A stretch of DNA of 64,000 nucleotides. It comes from Sequoia sempervirens. Its lineage: Eukaryota; Streptophyta; Pinopsida; Cupressales; Cupressaceae. Shown here piece after piece: positions 1-10,549 of this stretch (the first letter of the stretch is position 1; each line of letters starts with the position of its first letter). A program made the translations under genes and the position numbers. The DNA is taken from contig VDFB02270651.1 of assembly GCA_007258455.2 (NCBI GenBank), forward strand, positions 700,968,217 to 701,032,216. Direction: 5' to 3'. The notes beneath the pieces are model-generated. The model was not told the DNA's origin, made no database searches, and was given only the letters and a program-made list of their open reading frames with translations.

Positions 1-127
1 TAAATCCTGCCATCCTGAGGGTTTAGCCGTCTTCTGCAGCCGGAACAGTTAGGGTTTTATCAGGTATTATTTATACAGGCGAGCTTTGGTTGACAGGTAA
101 CAGGGTTCGATCTGGCAGCCGAGAAAC

Positions 128-3100
128 ATGGCTGACAGAACTGACAGGTATTACAGGGCTGATAGAACAGTTGATCTTAGAACAGAGACTCCTTACAATA
201 ACAGAGGTCAGAACCGTGCGGAGGTCTTGCATGCACTCAGAGAACTTAGTGCAGGTCAACGGCGGTCAAATGGTGTATTACAGCAGGTGGCAGTTGCACT
301 TCAGAGACTGGATACTCCGAGGAGATCGTCACCACCTCGTGACGATGACAGAAGTGTTACAGGTTCGCGGAGAGCTCCTAGGTCAGTGTCACGGACAGCG
401 GATAGGCCTACGAGGCCCACCTTCACGAGACAGGAGCCCGTTGAGGATATAGCAGGTGAAAGGTATGAGGGTTTGTTCGCCGGCACACTTAGGGCAGCGA
501 ACAACGAGTGGCAGTTAGAAGCACCTGAGATTAGTGGGAGGATTAACATTGACAGGACACCGCAGAGCACAGATGGAGAAGTGATTAGCATGTTTCGGGA
601 GTATAGCAATCTACCTCAGAAGATTAAAGAGAAACTTTCTTTCGTGAGTTACGTGGATGTGCACCCGAGTCTTGGCCATAAGACGGAGTTCGCAAAACAG
701 AAATATCTCACTACAGCTCGTGAGTTGTTTACACCTGGGAAAGATAGAGAATCTACATCTGATGATTATACAATTCTTCATGAGAGTGATTCGATATCTT
801 CAGTCTCTTATGAAGTAGGCAGAAATTTGTGTGATGAATTTGATCGAAGTGCTTATTTGATCCATAAGCACACTAGCACAACTTCGGGTAATGGCTTACC
901 TACATCGTCTTTGCAGGAGGTAACTCAAGAAATTTCTGCCCTAAAAGCCACTTCTGATTTTTATAACAGCGATGGTGAAACTTTGCGTGAGCATGGTATA
1001 ACAGCTGTTTCAGAGGTGCAAAGTAACCCTATGGAGTCGTCGCGTGAAAAGATTCCAGAGTTGGGTACTACAGATGCAGTTGGTATTGAGGATTTATGCT
1101 ATGACGAGTCTGATTTTCCGGATCAGACCTTTGAAAACCAGCTAGAGGATTCGTATGTTGACACGGAATCCCAGGATCATGTGTTGGATGAGCATGCAGT
1201 CACTGTTGGAGTAGAAGCGTGTGAGGATATTGTCAGACCAGCAACTTCTACCGTACCAGTTGAGCCATCCTTCGAGGTACAGAGCAGCAGTACCTTAGAT
1301 GTGGAGGTGTGCGTGGTTGAGAGCACACACGATGCTGCAGATCATGAGATGAGTGATGACGGATCAGCGTCATATCATAGTGCATATGGTGAACCGGAAA
1401 ACGTGTATGGGGGTCGTACGTTGCAGAATCCTCATCATTTGATTGGGCAACTACATGTAGATGACACTATGATTACTACCGCCCTTGAGCATTTTGACGT
1501 TGCTCGTCAGATGTTGACTACCTACAGTAGGAGTCCTTCGACAGGTGAGCACAGTGATAGAGGTTTTTCCCTTGCAGTGATACATGCACTCCGAGAAGCA
1601 ATTGGAACGATGAAACAAAACTATCTAAAACTACTAGCAGACAGAGATTTCCTTCTCGAGTGGGATTGCATTTGTTATGATGCATGGCGGGGAAAAGAGG
1701 AGCGGATCGATGAGCTCACTCATGAGCTTGAGGTGACTGCGAATTCATTGCAGAGCACCCAGTTGGCTCTTCGGGAGTCACAGTTACAGATTGAGAGGCT
1801 TACCGTGGCGTTGAGGTTAGCACAGTCTTCACCACCTTTGGACATCGTGCAGTCTTGCATGGCAGTGGTTGGTGAGGAGTATACACCCATGGTTCATAGC
1901 AGTGTAGGAGATGTTGAGGATGAGGTTACCTCCATCTCGGTCACAGGATCAGTTGATACAGATAGGATGAGTGCACTCGATGAGAGTTGCAGTGAGCCAC
2001 GCATTGCACCTGGTTCTCATGAGACTAGTCCCGCGATAGGTGATGCAGGGCAGATCGTTGATAGTTCCTGTGACATGGTTGTTGATACACTGGAGAGTTG
2101 TGTGACAACCCTTGATACTTGTCCATCTTCACAGCAGATATTCAGAGTCTCATCCAGTTGGGAGATTGGTACTTGTGTTGATTTGTTTCCCTCTCCCGGA
2201 AGCAAATCAATCTTTTCATTTGATACAGTTGACTATGGTCGGCAGCTCGTTGAGCCTAGTCAGGAGTACAACTCAGTTTATTATTCCAGCGATTCAGAGA
2301 TGGATGATTCCGATCAGGATAGCGTGATTGTGCAGTTTGTAAACAATCCATTGTTTGAATTTGATGGTGGGGTGATCTATGATAACCCACTCTTCGAGTT
2401 GGACGCCGATAGTACTCTTGACATTAGTTCTGAGTTGGGTGATGATCGTAGTGTTTGGGATTGTTGCAGTGCATCGCAATTCCAAACCAAACTCACAGAG
2501 GAGTTCAATGAGGTGTACACGGTAAGGAGTGCTTACAATTTTGTCTTTGATCCACCTGTACATGATTCGATGCACCATACTTGTGCACAGGGTGATTCTC
2601 TCGGTATAGTCGAGGGGAGTGATTCATTACGGTGTGCAGAGTTACCATCTTCACAAGATGGGATTAGCGGATGCAGGTACTTGACCCAGCGGTTTGTGGG
2701 GTATTACTTGCAGGGGCAGCAGTCTGTTTTACATCATGCCGATATGTTTTTGACAGGGCTTGATACTTCTATGTCGCAGATTTTTCAGTTAGATACATGG
2801 CTACAGGGCGACTTTGGTAGTAGTTGGCATGATGGCTCGGACAGTTATCACATCCATGAGAGTTTAGCTGAGGACAGGGAGAGATTCGGGATAGTAGATG
2901 CTTCTAGGAGATTTTATCTCTGCATGACGGATGGATGTGGATTCAGATTGTATTGGGATCCCGGTGGCGACAGCTTTGGCATCGAGTATGGGATGGGTCC
3001 CAATAGGTCACTTCACTATCCTCAGCATGGTGAAGTTGGAGACCGTAGAGAGCAGTGGCAGCCTGAGGAGGGCCGTCACGACAGATTTTCACTTTGGGTT

Positions 3101-3328
3101 TGGGATCCAGGCATTGATTGCGCAGTTGAGATTGATGATGCTACAGGAGATAGTTCGAGATGTGTGGGACATTACGCAGTTTTCCTTTTGGGGCCTTCCG
3201 AGGATTGGAATTTGTTTGCAGAGGAGATTGCTTGGGGTCAAGCAATTTTAGGGAGGGCGGACTGTCATGTCCCCGTTTTTAAGCGAAACATCGATGATCG
3301 TGATTATTATCACTTAGAACCCTCGTAG
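128..3328 (+). CDS. Intact 1,066-aa ORF, gag-like N terminus, no pol
   Basis: This is the only long uninterrupted reading frame in the window. It opens at the first in-frame ATG (128) and stops at 3326-3328. Residues 1-110 are Arg-rich and basic, with an ALRELSAGQRR stretch near 36-46; residues near 155-172 read MFREYSNLPQKIKEKLSF. From memory, this N terminus resembles gag polyproteins of conifer Ty3/gypsy elements. The capsid and zinc-knuckle parts expected next are absent. Instead there is a long acidic Ser/Asp/Glu-rich region, a heptad-like coiled coil at about 520-570 (ELTHELEVTANSLQST), a repeated NPLFEFD/NPLFELD motif near 740 and 753, and a Trp/Asp-rich C terminus. No protease, RT or integrase follows for 2 kb. 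Its G+C is visibly higher than the rest. It may be the gag-only ORF of a non-autonomous LTR element or a co-opted gag chimera. The frame is certain; function is unknown. Confidence 0.75.
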   Translation: MADRTDRYYRADRTVDLRTETPYNNRGQNRAEVLHALRELSAGQRRSNGVLQQVAVALQRLDTPRRSSPPRDDDRSVTGSRRAPRSVSRTADRPTRPTFTRQEPVEDIAGERYEGLFAGTLRAANNEWQLEAPEISGRINIDRTPQSTDGEVISMFREYSNLPQKIKEKLSFVSYVDVHPSLGHKTEFAKQKYLTTARELFTPGKDRESTSDDYTILHESDSISSVSYEVGRNLCDEFDRSAYLIHKHTSTTSGNGLPTSSLQEVTQEISALKATSDFYNSDGETLREHGITAVSEVQSNPMESSREKIPELGTTDAVGIEDLCYDESDFPDQTFENQLEDSYVDTESQDHVLDEHAVTVGVEACEDIVRPATSTVPVEPSFEVQSSSTLDVEVCVVESTHDAADHEMSDDGSASYHSAYGEPENVYGGRTLQNPHHLIGQLHVDDTMITTALEHFDVARQMLTTYSRSPSTGEHSDRGFSLAVIHALREAIGTMKQNYLKLLADRDFLLEWDCICYDAWRGKEERIDELTHELEVTANSLQSTQLALRESQLQIERLTVALRLAQSSPPLDIVQSCMAVVGEEYTPMVHSSVGDVEDEVTSISVTGSVDTDRMSALDESCSEPRIAPGSHETSPAIGDAGQIVDSSCDMVVDTLESCVTTLDTCPSSQQIFRVSSSWEIGTCVDLFPSPGSKSIFSFDTVDYGRQLVEPSQEYNSVYYSSDSEMDDSDQDSVIVQFVNNPLFEFDGGVIYDNPLFELDADSTLDISSELGDDRSVWDCCSASQFQTKLTEEFNEVYTVRSAYNFVFDPPVHDSMHHTCAQGDSLGIVEGSDSLRCAELPSSQDGISGCRYLTQRFVGYYLQGQQSVLHHADMFLTGLDTSMSQIFQLDTWLQGDFGSSWHDGSDSYHIHESLAEDRERFGIVDASRRFYLCMTDGCGFRLYWDPGGDSFGIEYGMGPNRSLHYPQHGEVGDRREQWQPEEGRHDRFSLWVWDPGIDCAVEIDDATGDSSRCVGHYAVFLLGPSEDWNLFAEEIAWGQAILGRADCHVPVFKRNIDDRDYYHLEPS

Positions 3329-5375
3329 GCCCTGTGAGTGGTTGATAGAGAAGTGCATTTGGTACAACAGCTCGGTGTCTGTTTGGCCCCGGTTTGATCA
3401 ATTGGCACTACGTTGGGCTCATTGAGACATTTTGCGAAATTGCTATTTTAGCGGTTCTGGCGGTGATGGGATACTTGCTATTTTATGATATGGCTTTAAG
3501 CTATCGGAATCGCCGAGTTAAATTGACATCGGTGGATCGGTAATCGGATGAGTAACGGGCGAGATATTAATATTTAATTATATTAATTAAATATTAAGTA
3601 ATTAATGATTATATTATAAAGTTATAATTTTAAATTATAACTTAAGTTACCTGTCTTGAGGGGTGCGCCCATCATCAGAAAGGGGGCCAGTTGGAGAATT
3701 AAAATATTATAAAATATTTTGGCTGGAGACTTTTGAATTATTAAAAGATTAAAATATGATATTTTAATTAAAACCCTATTATGGTGGAAATCGCACTTTT
3801 CAGCTTAATAAGGGTTTTGCCTTGGTTTCGGAGCCATTATGACATTTTTGAGAAACAGGAATTGATCAAGTTTCGCCAGAGCACAGAGACCTTAGGGTTT
3901 CGTCTCGAAATCGTCGGAGAACGAGCCATCTCCTTCGAAGCAGTTCAGAGGATGTGAAATAACATCCGATTTATTGCCAGTCGTGGGATTTCTTCATCCA
4001 GAAGAAATTATTGAGCTTCATAGTAATTGATCTACAGAGTACCAGAGACCTTATTCGTTCAGAAGAACACCAAGCACCAGGGCGCACCATTCCAGAGGGA
4101 TTATTATATTGATATTCTGAAGACTTTAAGAGGAGGGCCGTACAAATCATTTATTGCAGGCTGGAGCCGTACCATTTAGTACAGTACAGCCGTACCATCC
4201 TTGGGGAAAAAGCATAGTCTTCAGAGTTTCAAAGAATCTTGCATTCAGAGGTCTTTCATCTCTTTAGGCGCTGATATCAGAGAGAACTGGAAACATTTGA
4301 GAAGGCCGTTCCACCTTTAAATGCTGTTGCTGTCCTGACAGCAGCCGTACTATTTAGACTTCTGGCCGTACCACTTTAGGAAGCTGAGTCTATTAATTTT
4401 GTTCAGAGGTCACACATCTGTGGCGCCTACCTCTGCACTCCAGGAGACTTCAGAGGAAGTTGTATTTTATTTTATATTAATCATTGCTGTTATGAGCTGG
4501 GCCGTACCAGACTGTACCAGGCCGTACTTCTCATAACCAGGCCGTACTTCCTTCAAGGGCAAGAAAATACCTTACATATTGGTCTTCTATCTTCCATTCT
4601 GGAGGCGCCTATCTTCCTGAATCAGTGTGCAAACTTTTCACAGAGGGAGAAGCTGACTTAGAGGAAACCGTACCATCATCTGGAGAACATTCATTGCTGT
4701 TACAGAAATCAGGTTTTCAACTTATTTGTTGCTTTTTACTTTGCATGTTACCTGATCTTCAATGTAACCATCTCAGAAGAATAATAGAATATCTGGCAAC
4801 ATTACTATCAGTAGTTTTCACTGTTTTTAGAGTTAAATGATTTTAATTGAATTTATTTCAAGCACTTGCAAAAATCGCCATCTTTATTATCATGCAAAAC
4901 ATCAAAAAAATTGCAAAAGACTAAAAACGTCAGAAAAACTCAAAACCACAGTCAGATTCAGTGTCAGGGGGAAACAGGGGTTTCTACATAGTGGAAAAAG
5001 CTCAGTTAAGAGTAATTTATTACAGTGTTCTATACATTCTTCAGTCTCTTGTCTGGCTTGGTTGGCAACTGTTTTACTTCTCCAAGTTGGTTTAACATCT
5101 TCTTTACCATTAAGACGCCAAGGAATGCCGTTACCAATTTAGAAAGTGATAAAAAGAGATGGAGAATCGGTCACTGCTTGAGCAATGGTATAGAGAACAT
5201 TGGCTGGGTTTGACAGCACTAGCTTATTCCACATTGTAAAGATATAGACAAACCTCTGGTTGGGGACTTTAAAGAAGAAGATTCTGTTATAAACTGGAAG
5301 GTGTAAGAAGACCCAGGAACCACTAAAGAGCAGAATTCAGTTTGAGAAGGTTGTGGCTGTCAATATTGGTACGAA
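3329..5375. other. Non-coding, LTR/UTR-like region after the 1,066-aa ORF
   Basis: No supported gene. The first 250 bases are moderately GC-rich. About 3570-3780 is AT-rich with TTAATTAA-type inverted words. A purine run, AGAAAGGGGG, lies near 3676 and could be a polypurine tract, but I could not define LTR ends because no second copy is in the window. From 3800 to 5300 the style (TTAGGGTTT words, CAGAG-rich text) resembles retroelement LTR or leader sequence. Short ORFs at 4625-5213 show no recognisable domain. Confidence 0.4.
4137..4674. repeat. Cluster of about ten GCCGTACC-type words
   Basis: The octamer GCCGTACC or a one-base variant occurs near 4137, 4166, 4189, 4305, 4344, 4365, 4501, 4521, 4541 and 4667. 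Spacing is irregular, so this is not a simple tandem array. GGCGCCTA also occurs twice (about 4423 and 4607). The role is unknown; it may be an eroded minisatellite or a set of binding sites in an LTR-like region. Confidence 0.6.
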
Positions 5376-6308
5376 AAAATATTGCAGCCCACGTGGTCAG
5401 AAAGTGATTAACAAAATCAATGTCAATCAGCATACACCAAGATTCAGTTACAGAGATCAGACAATTGAAAAGAAACATTAGATTCCACAGGACTCTGTGA
5501 AAGTGCTTAGTACTCAGATAGAGGAGCAGAGACTCACAGTCTTGAGAGCTGCAAAAGGCACTCCTGGTGAACAGAGTTTGAATGCTGCTTCCCCTGTGAA
5601 TACACACCATCTTGAAAGTTCCATGTAAAAGTTGGAATGCCAGTGGTTGGAGGTACAGTCAATATTGGGATGCAAGGATAAAAATATTGTGCCTACAAAG
5701 GCCATGAACGGACTAAAAGTGGTGAATGAGATAAACTTTACAAATATGCATTGTCAGAAGGACCTAGTGGAGCATTTTGTGAACATTCAGGAGATGTGGT
5801 TCAATGTTTGGGAGTTGCAGAGGCTGAAAGAAAAGTGGCTTAAAATATTGCAGCCCATGTGATCAGAAAGTGATTAACAAAATCAATGTCAATCAGCATA
5901 CACCAAGATTCAGTTACAGAGATCAGACAATTGAAAAGAAACATTAGATTCCACAGGACTCTGTGAAAGTGCTTAGTACTCAGATAGAGGAGCAGAGACT
6001 CACAGTCTTGAGAGCTGCAAAAGGCACTCCTGGTGAACAGAGTTTGAATGCTGCTTCCCCTGTGAATACACACCATCTTGAAAGTTCCATGTAAAAGTTG
6101 GAATGCCAGTGGTTGGAGGTACAGTCAATATTGGAATGCAAGGATAAAAATATTGTGCCTACAAAGGCCATGAACGGACTAAAAGTGGTGAATGAGATAA
6201 ACTTTACAAATATGCATTGTCAGAAGGACCTAGTGGAGCATTTTGTGAACATTCAGGAGATGTGGTTCAATGTTTGGGAGTTGCAGAGGCTGAAAGAAAA
6301 GTGGCTTA
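5376..6308. repeat. 466-bp tandem duplication, two nearly identical copies
   Basis: Copy 1 runs from 5376 to about 5842 and copy 2 from 5842 to 6308, with a constant 466-base offset. By eye only about three substitutions separate them (near 5392, 5395 and at the GGGATGC/GGAATGC difference near 5670), so the duplication is much younger than the surrounding elements. Overlapping ORFs of 60-95 codons occur on both strands in both copies; none has a recognisable domain, so I do not call a gene. Confidence 0.9.
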
Positions 6309-6937
6309 CATATCCCAGGACATTTACAAGATAACAAAAGTATATGAAGATGCCATGCTATCAGAATATCAATAGGGAAAAAATTCAGAAAGAAACAAAT
6401 TATATTAATGTCCATGGGTGACCAAAAGTAGGTTAATGGGCCTCAAAAGTACATCAGTATAGAATAGAAAATTCAATGAAGAGAAAAATTCTAGAGAGGC
6501 CCAAATCAGGGAAGGAACAAAAACAAAATATAATACACATGCTCAATTGGCCAATGACCAGACACGGGAGATAATGAGGTCGACTTAAGATACTATCCTC
6601 CAACTTTAAGAAATGCTTTGCCTCAAAAGCAAGCTTCAAGCTAAGTGACACAGGACAAGAGGTCCAACTATCAAGTGACCTAAATGTACTATCTATAAAT
6701 GTTCTCTTTGGCAACTCTAGTGATGGTCGCCTTCAAAAGGAAGAGTCGAGTAAAAGCTTCTGAGGAATACCTAAAAGGTGATAGTCTATCAATAGAGATG
6801 TTGATAGAAAGGAAGAGCAAGCTAGTCTCAAAGTACCGACAATGTTGGCATTTATTGGAGCCCAATGAAGCAATTCACTCAAAGGAACAAAGAGCTAAGA
6901 ATGGATACCTCTCACAACGAGAAGTTGAATTCCCCAT
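6309..6937. other. Unassigned non-coding stretch
   Basis: Short ORFs of 61-86 codons on both strands; none recognisable. No repeat larger than dinucleotide scale was seen. Confidence 0.4.
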
Positions 6938-7291
6938 GTGTCTAAGTCTACAAATGTAGAAAGTAAGCCCAATGACAATATTGAGATGCAGCAGTTGGAC
7001 AGAAAACTTGGCCTAAACAATGCTCTAAGGAAAAATCCACTTGAAATGGATCATGTGTTGCAACATGAGAATATGGAACTTTTCAATCTGGGCCCAATCA
7101 ATAGATACCAATCTAGGTCCCCAAAAATTGGACCCATATACAATCCGCTTGAAATGGATCGTGTGTTGCAACATGAGACTATGGACACTCTCAATGCAAG
7201 CCCAATCCACAGATCCCAATCTAGGCCCCTAAACCTTGGACCCATATACAATTGTAGTCTTGATGATTGTATCAAAAAGATGTGTCTTTGA
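6938..7291 (+). CDS. Hypothetical 117-aa ORF with a 36-residue tandem repeat
   Basis: The frame contains two successive 36-codon units (DNA period 108: 7034-7141 and 7142-7249). Each begins NPLEMD, continues VLQHE and ends near GPIYN. Because the period is a multiple of three, the reading frame survives the duplication. The minus strand is also open across the same stretch (7051-7476), as expected for a 108-base repeat, so strand choice is uncertain. No domain recognised. It may be a fragment of a repetitive protein or a fortuitous ORF over a minisatellite. Confidence 0.3.
   Translation: MSKSTNVESKPNDNIEMQQLDRKLGLNNALRKNPLEMDHVLQHENMELFNLGPINRYQSRSPKIGPIYNPLEMDRVLQHETMDTLNASPIHRSQSRPLNLGPIYNCSLDDCIKKMCL
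7034..7249. repeat. Two-copy 108-bp tandem repeat
   Basis: Direct repeat starting AATCC(A/G)CTTGAAATGGATC in both units, diverged at several positions, period 108 bases. Confidence 0.85.
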
Positions 7292-7488
7292 AGGGACATC
7301 TTGGAAGTGGATTTAGAAACATTGACACTCCAAGATAGAGAGAGATTGCAAAGACAAAATTTAGAGGTAGGCTTCATGTTGAAGTATGGACTAGAAAACT
7401 GGACTCCCAAGTATGTGTAAGTTGATATGATCCCCAAAGCTGCCCATTGTAGAAGAATTGGAATTTGGAAAGACAATAGTTGGAGATG

Positions 7489-8100
7489 TTAAAAACATAA
7501 CCTTAATCTTACTAAGGTTGACCACAAACTGGCAAAGTTCACAAAAATGAGCAAGGGTATCAAATCATCGATGTAAGCCTTCAACAAATTGATAGTGGAA
7601 AAAAACATCATCAACAAAAAGCAGATGGATATAACCACATCATGTAAAATGCAACCATCATCCATATGAGGATGTTGTCGAAGCAACTCCTCCAACTCAT
7701 CAATGTAAATGCTAAAGAGGGTCAATGAGAGAGGACACCCTTGTTTGGCCCCAAGGATAATCTTCACAAAGTCAAAAAGACTACAAAGTACAAAACTATC
7801 CAATAACTATCTCATCAAGCCTCCAAGCTATGGTAATGAGAGTTACTGCAATCACATACCTCTAAAAAAGTAGGTATCTCCAAACCAAGTCAAAGGCCTT
7901 CTTGAAGTTTATAAAAAAAACAAAAGATTATGAAAGATCAATGACAATCCTCCTCAAGGATAGCCCATTGAGGGCTCTCAAGGGTCTCAATGAAGAGGAT
8001 GGGATCTCAAGAAGAGATAAAATCTTGAAAAGCACCTAGAGAAGACAATATAGCACCATAGTAGTTTCAACAGGTAATGGAGATGTTGCCACCCACCAAG
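7489..8100 (-). pseudogene. LINE reverse-transcriptase fragment
   Basis: Reading the minus strand from about 8090 to 7489 gives recognisable non-LTR RT blocks in order. A motif-A block reads INFKKAFDLVW at about 7912-7881, the sequence AKQGCPLSLTLF with IDELEELL lies at about 7755-7685, and an FVDD-like motif C lies near 7620-7605 in a shifted frame (one frame reads LLMMFF there). Frameshifts and stops break the frame, so it is dead. KQGCPLS-type RTs with an IDELE segment belong to a LINE lineage different from the L1 copy at 43-49 kb. No 3' end or target duplication could be fixed. Confidence 0.75.
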
Positions 8101-8579
8101 ACCCGAGGACTCCACCATGCAAACAATCTAAAGCCTAACCACCCGAGGGGGTAGTCACAAATGATGGCTTTACAATCTAGGACAACAGCCCATTTGTTCT
8201 CTTTCCTAGCAACTACAAGTTGGATATGAGCTTTCTAAAGTGTGTCCACTTGAAGTCTTGTAAGGTCCACATCGAGATAAATCTTTTGAGGGAGAGAGAT
8301 GAGTTTCCTCTTTGACTAAGAGCTTGCAAACATTCTTCTACAGATCGGAACTAGATGACAAGAGTGTTGTCCAATAATGTCCAAGCTTTGTTAAGGGAGA
8401 TTACATTCAAGTCTAAAGATTTGAACAAGAATGTGTGACCAGCTTGTAAGGGATCAATGGACTTAGTGATGCCAAGGACATGAAGATTGAGTGCCTTGGT
8501 TTGTTGTGCCCTTTATTCTTCGAACTACACTTGGACATCCATCTCAACAAGGTGGTGTCTTTCTCCCTTTGATCACTTA

Positions 8580-8880
8580 CACCCACGAATTATGCTGCTC
8601 AACCTGTTTTTGGAAAGATTGTTCTTGGGCCGCATTTTCCTTTTTAAGATGCTCATACCAAGTAATTATCTCTGATTGTTTATTCTGAGTATTGGAGACC
8701 ACTTTGTTAAGCTGCTGGAAGAAAGGGGAGTCACGGATGATAGCTTGAACCTATTCAAGGTGGGTGATTCTAACCTACAAATTGGCAATGATTTCATCCT
8801 TTTTCTGTAGCTGTTTCTGAAACAGTGACAACAACCCCTGCATTTTGTGCCCTAGAGTTTCAACTCTAGACATTCTTCAT
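8580..8880 (-). pseudogene. Decayed coiled-coil coding fragment, possibly same LINE
   Basis: The minus strand reads as a Gln/Lys/Glu-rich helical protein (SLFQKQLQKKDEIIANL, then LKKENAAQEQSFQKQVEQ) with two in-frame stops. It lies upstream of the RT fragment on the same strand, as expected for a LINE ORF1-like or linker region. No domain beyond coiled-coil character. The stretch from 8100 to 8580 between the two is not readable. Confidence 0.4.
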
Positions 8881-10140
8881 CTAAGGCTGGAGTATTTGTT
8901 TTGTGGTGACAATGCCTTGAGAAGGCAGGGAGTTTTGGATTCCTGTGTTAAAGGAAACTCCATCAGCAGTAATCAAAAAGCCATGTGGAGCAAAGTCATC
9001 TGCAGCAGAAAGCAGCACATAGCTGAGGGTCACACAAGACCTGCAAATACCTTCATGGAAAATGAAAGCTTCATGAACTGCAAAAATCTGCAGATTGCAA
9101 CAGAATTGTGACCTTGCAAATAGTGACAGAAGACCCTGCGACTTCACAGAACCAAGGCCTCACAAAATCAATCGTGACAGAATGCCAAGCAAATCATAAT
9201 GGAAGACCCTGTAAATCGCAACGAATACCCATGGGGAAGTCCCACCTTTGGGAAGTCCTTGATGATTGACAACTGTGGGCCTTTTGTGCTCATAAGGGGT
9301 ATACTATAAGCCTGGCAGTTCTCTTCCTCTGTTGTCTGAATTCAGTGGGTTTTGTTGCTACCAGGCAACATCGTAAATTTCATGTTTCCTGTGTTTGTGG
9401 TTGTTTCCAACATTCCAGCAAGTGTGTACAGTTTTCTTGCGTCTGACTTTTCAGAACTGTGACAGTTTGGACCCCACATCCCTGGTTTTTGCATGGTGTT
9501 AGTAAAAGGTATAAGATCTGGGCATATCAAGATATTTTCCATTTGGGATAGTGGTTTTGGCTTCTACGAGAGATGATATTACAAAGATTTGGGAATTCTA
9601 GGGTCCTTAAGTCTAATGTTTTAGTCCCCTAGGGCCTATTTGGCTACCTGATGAGGGATTCTGCTAGTATCACTGCATTCTTCTGGCCCTATACTAGTTT
9701 GCTTATTGATTTCAATACCAATAGCAATGCCACTAGGAACACCGGTTGTAGTTTCAGTTGGTAAGTTTTTTATTATTGCCTGGAAGATTGTCCCTATCGT
9801 TTTAACTGAATCCGGAATATGGCATTTCTTGATTATCTGTGCAATAATATCTACAACTACATGGAAGACTGAGAGGATCAGGGGATTGAACCTGTGCCTC
9901 ACAGATGATCGATTTTCTGTAACCCTGTGAAATCTTAATATACCTTTTTTTATCTTTAGTTAAAAATAAGGGTAATTTATCATAGTTAAACCACTCTGAT
10001 GTTGTCATCGGTACCTTAAAGCATCCTTTAGGCATTCATAACAGAAATACATGGACACAGAACAAAGTATAAAGCTTCATTCATCAAGAGGAATTGCAAC
10101 ACAATTCACACTCAACACGAGATTCTCGGCTCTGGGTCTA
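8881..10140. other. Unassigned; probably first intron of MOG1-like gene
   Basis: If the exon at 10774-10863 (minus strand) is functional, this stretch is intronic. It contains ORFs of 66-88 codons on both strands (for example 8881-9147 minus, 9706-9930 plus); I recognise none. The remaining MOG1 exons were looked for by eye on the minus strand and not found. Confidence 0.4.
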
Positions 10141-10153
10141 ATTCTAGAGCTGA

Positions 10154-10159
10154 CACGTG
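10154..10159. promoter_or_regulatory. G-box CACGTG upstream of hypothetical ORF
   Basis: A perfect CACGTG palindrome, within ACACGTGT, lies 10 bases before the ATG at 10169. G-boxes are bound by plant bZIP and bHLH factors. One hexamer is weak evidence. Confidence 0.3.
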
Positions 10160-10549
10160 TATTCAAACATGGCAACTACCCTCTCTCTTAACAGCATAAC
10201 ATGGAGACCCATAGCCTGGTTAGACCTTTCAAAGAAAACTGTGTTTCTTGGAATTGGGGTGTCATGCAGGAAATATCTCCCTGATGTAGGAGAAATATCT
10301 AGCGCGCAGGGAGCATCCCCAGATTCTCCAGACACCTCAGTGATGTCTCCTCCTACGAAAACAAAAATCGAGAGTAAATTGCATATTCTGAGCACAAATG
10401 GTCAAAAGACCCTACGCAAGATTTTTGCTGCCCATCCAAACAAAGAAATTCAAATTAGCAGGAATTTTGCAGCGCATGCAGAATATGTTGACAGGATTTG
10501 TTATATTAAGGATAGCAAGAATAAGAATTGCAGGTTTTGGGTAGCTTGA
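10157..10549 (+). CDS. Hypothetical ORF, possible plastid-targeted N terminus
   Basis: A 130-codon open frame. The internal methionine at 10169 gives MATTLSLNSITWRPIAW, Ser/Thr-rich and nearly free of acidic residues, which resembles a chloroplast transit peptide. The rest is basic (TLRKIFAAHPNKEIQISRN) and matches nothing I recognise. G+C is higher than in the flanks, and the leader (10080-10168) contains a possible TATAAAG near 10070 and a G-box. It lies antisense within the putative first intron of the MOG1-like gene. It could be a first exon, a small nested gene or chance; a minus-strand ORF (10144-10395) overlaps it. Confidence 0.3.
   Translation: MYSNMATTLSLNSITWRPIAWLDLSKKTVFLGIGVSCRKYLPDVGEISSAQGASPDSPDTSVMSPPTKTKIESKLHILSTNGQKTLRKIFAAHPNKEIQISRNFAAHAEYVDRICYIKDSKNKNCRFWVA

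Noticed and set aside
301..609. Minus-strand ORF of 102 codons and other ORFs overlapping 128-3328
   Set aside because: Shadows of the intact 1,066-codon frame.
5323..6334. Pairs of similar ORFs on both strands
   Set aside because: The similarity between them is fully explained by the 466-bp tandem duplication; no coding evidence beyond openness.
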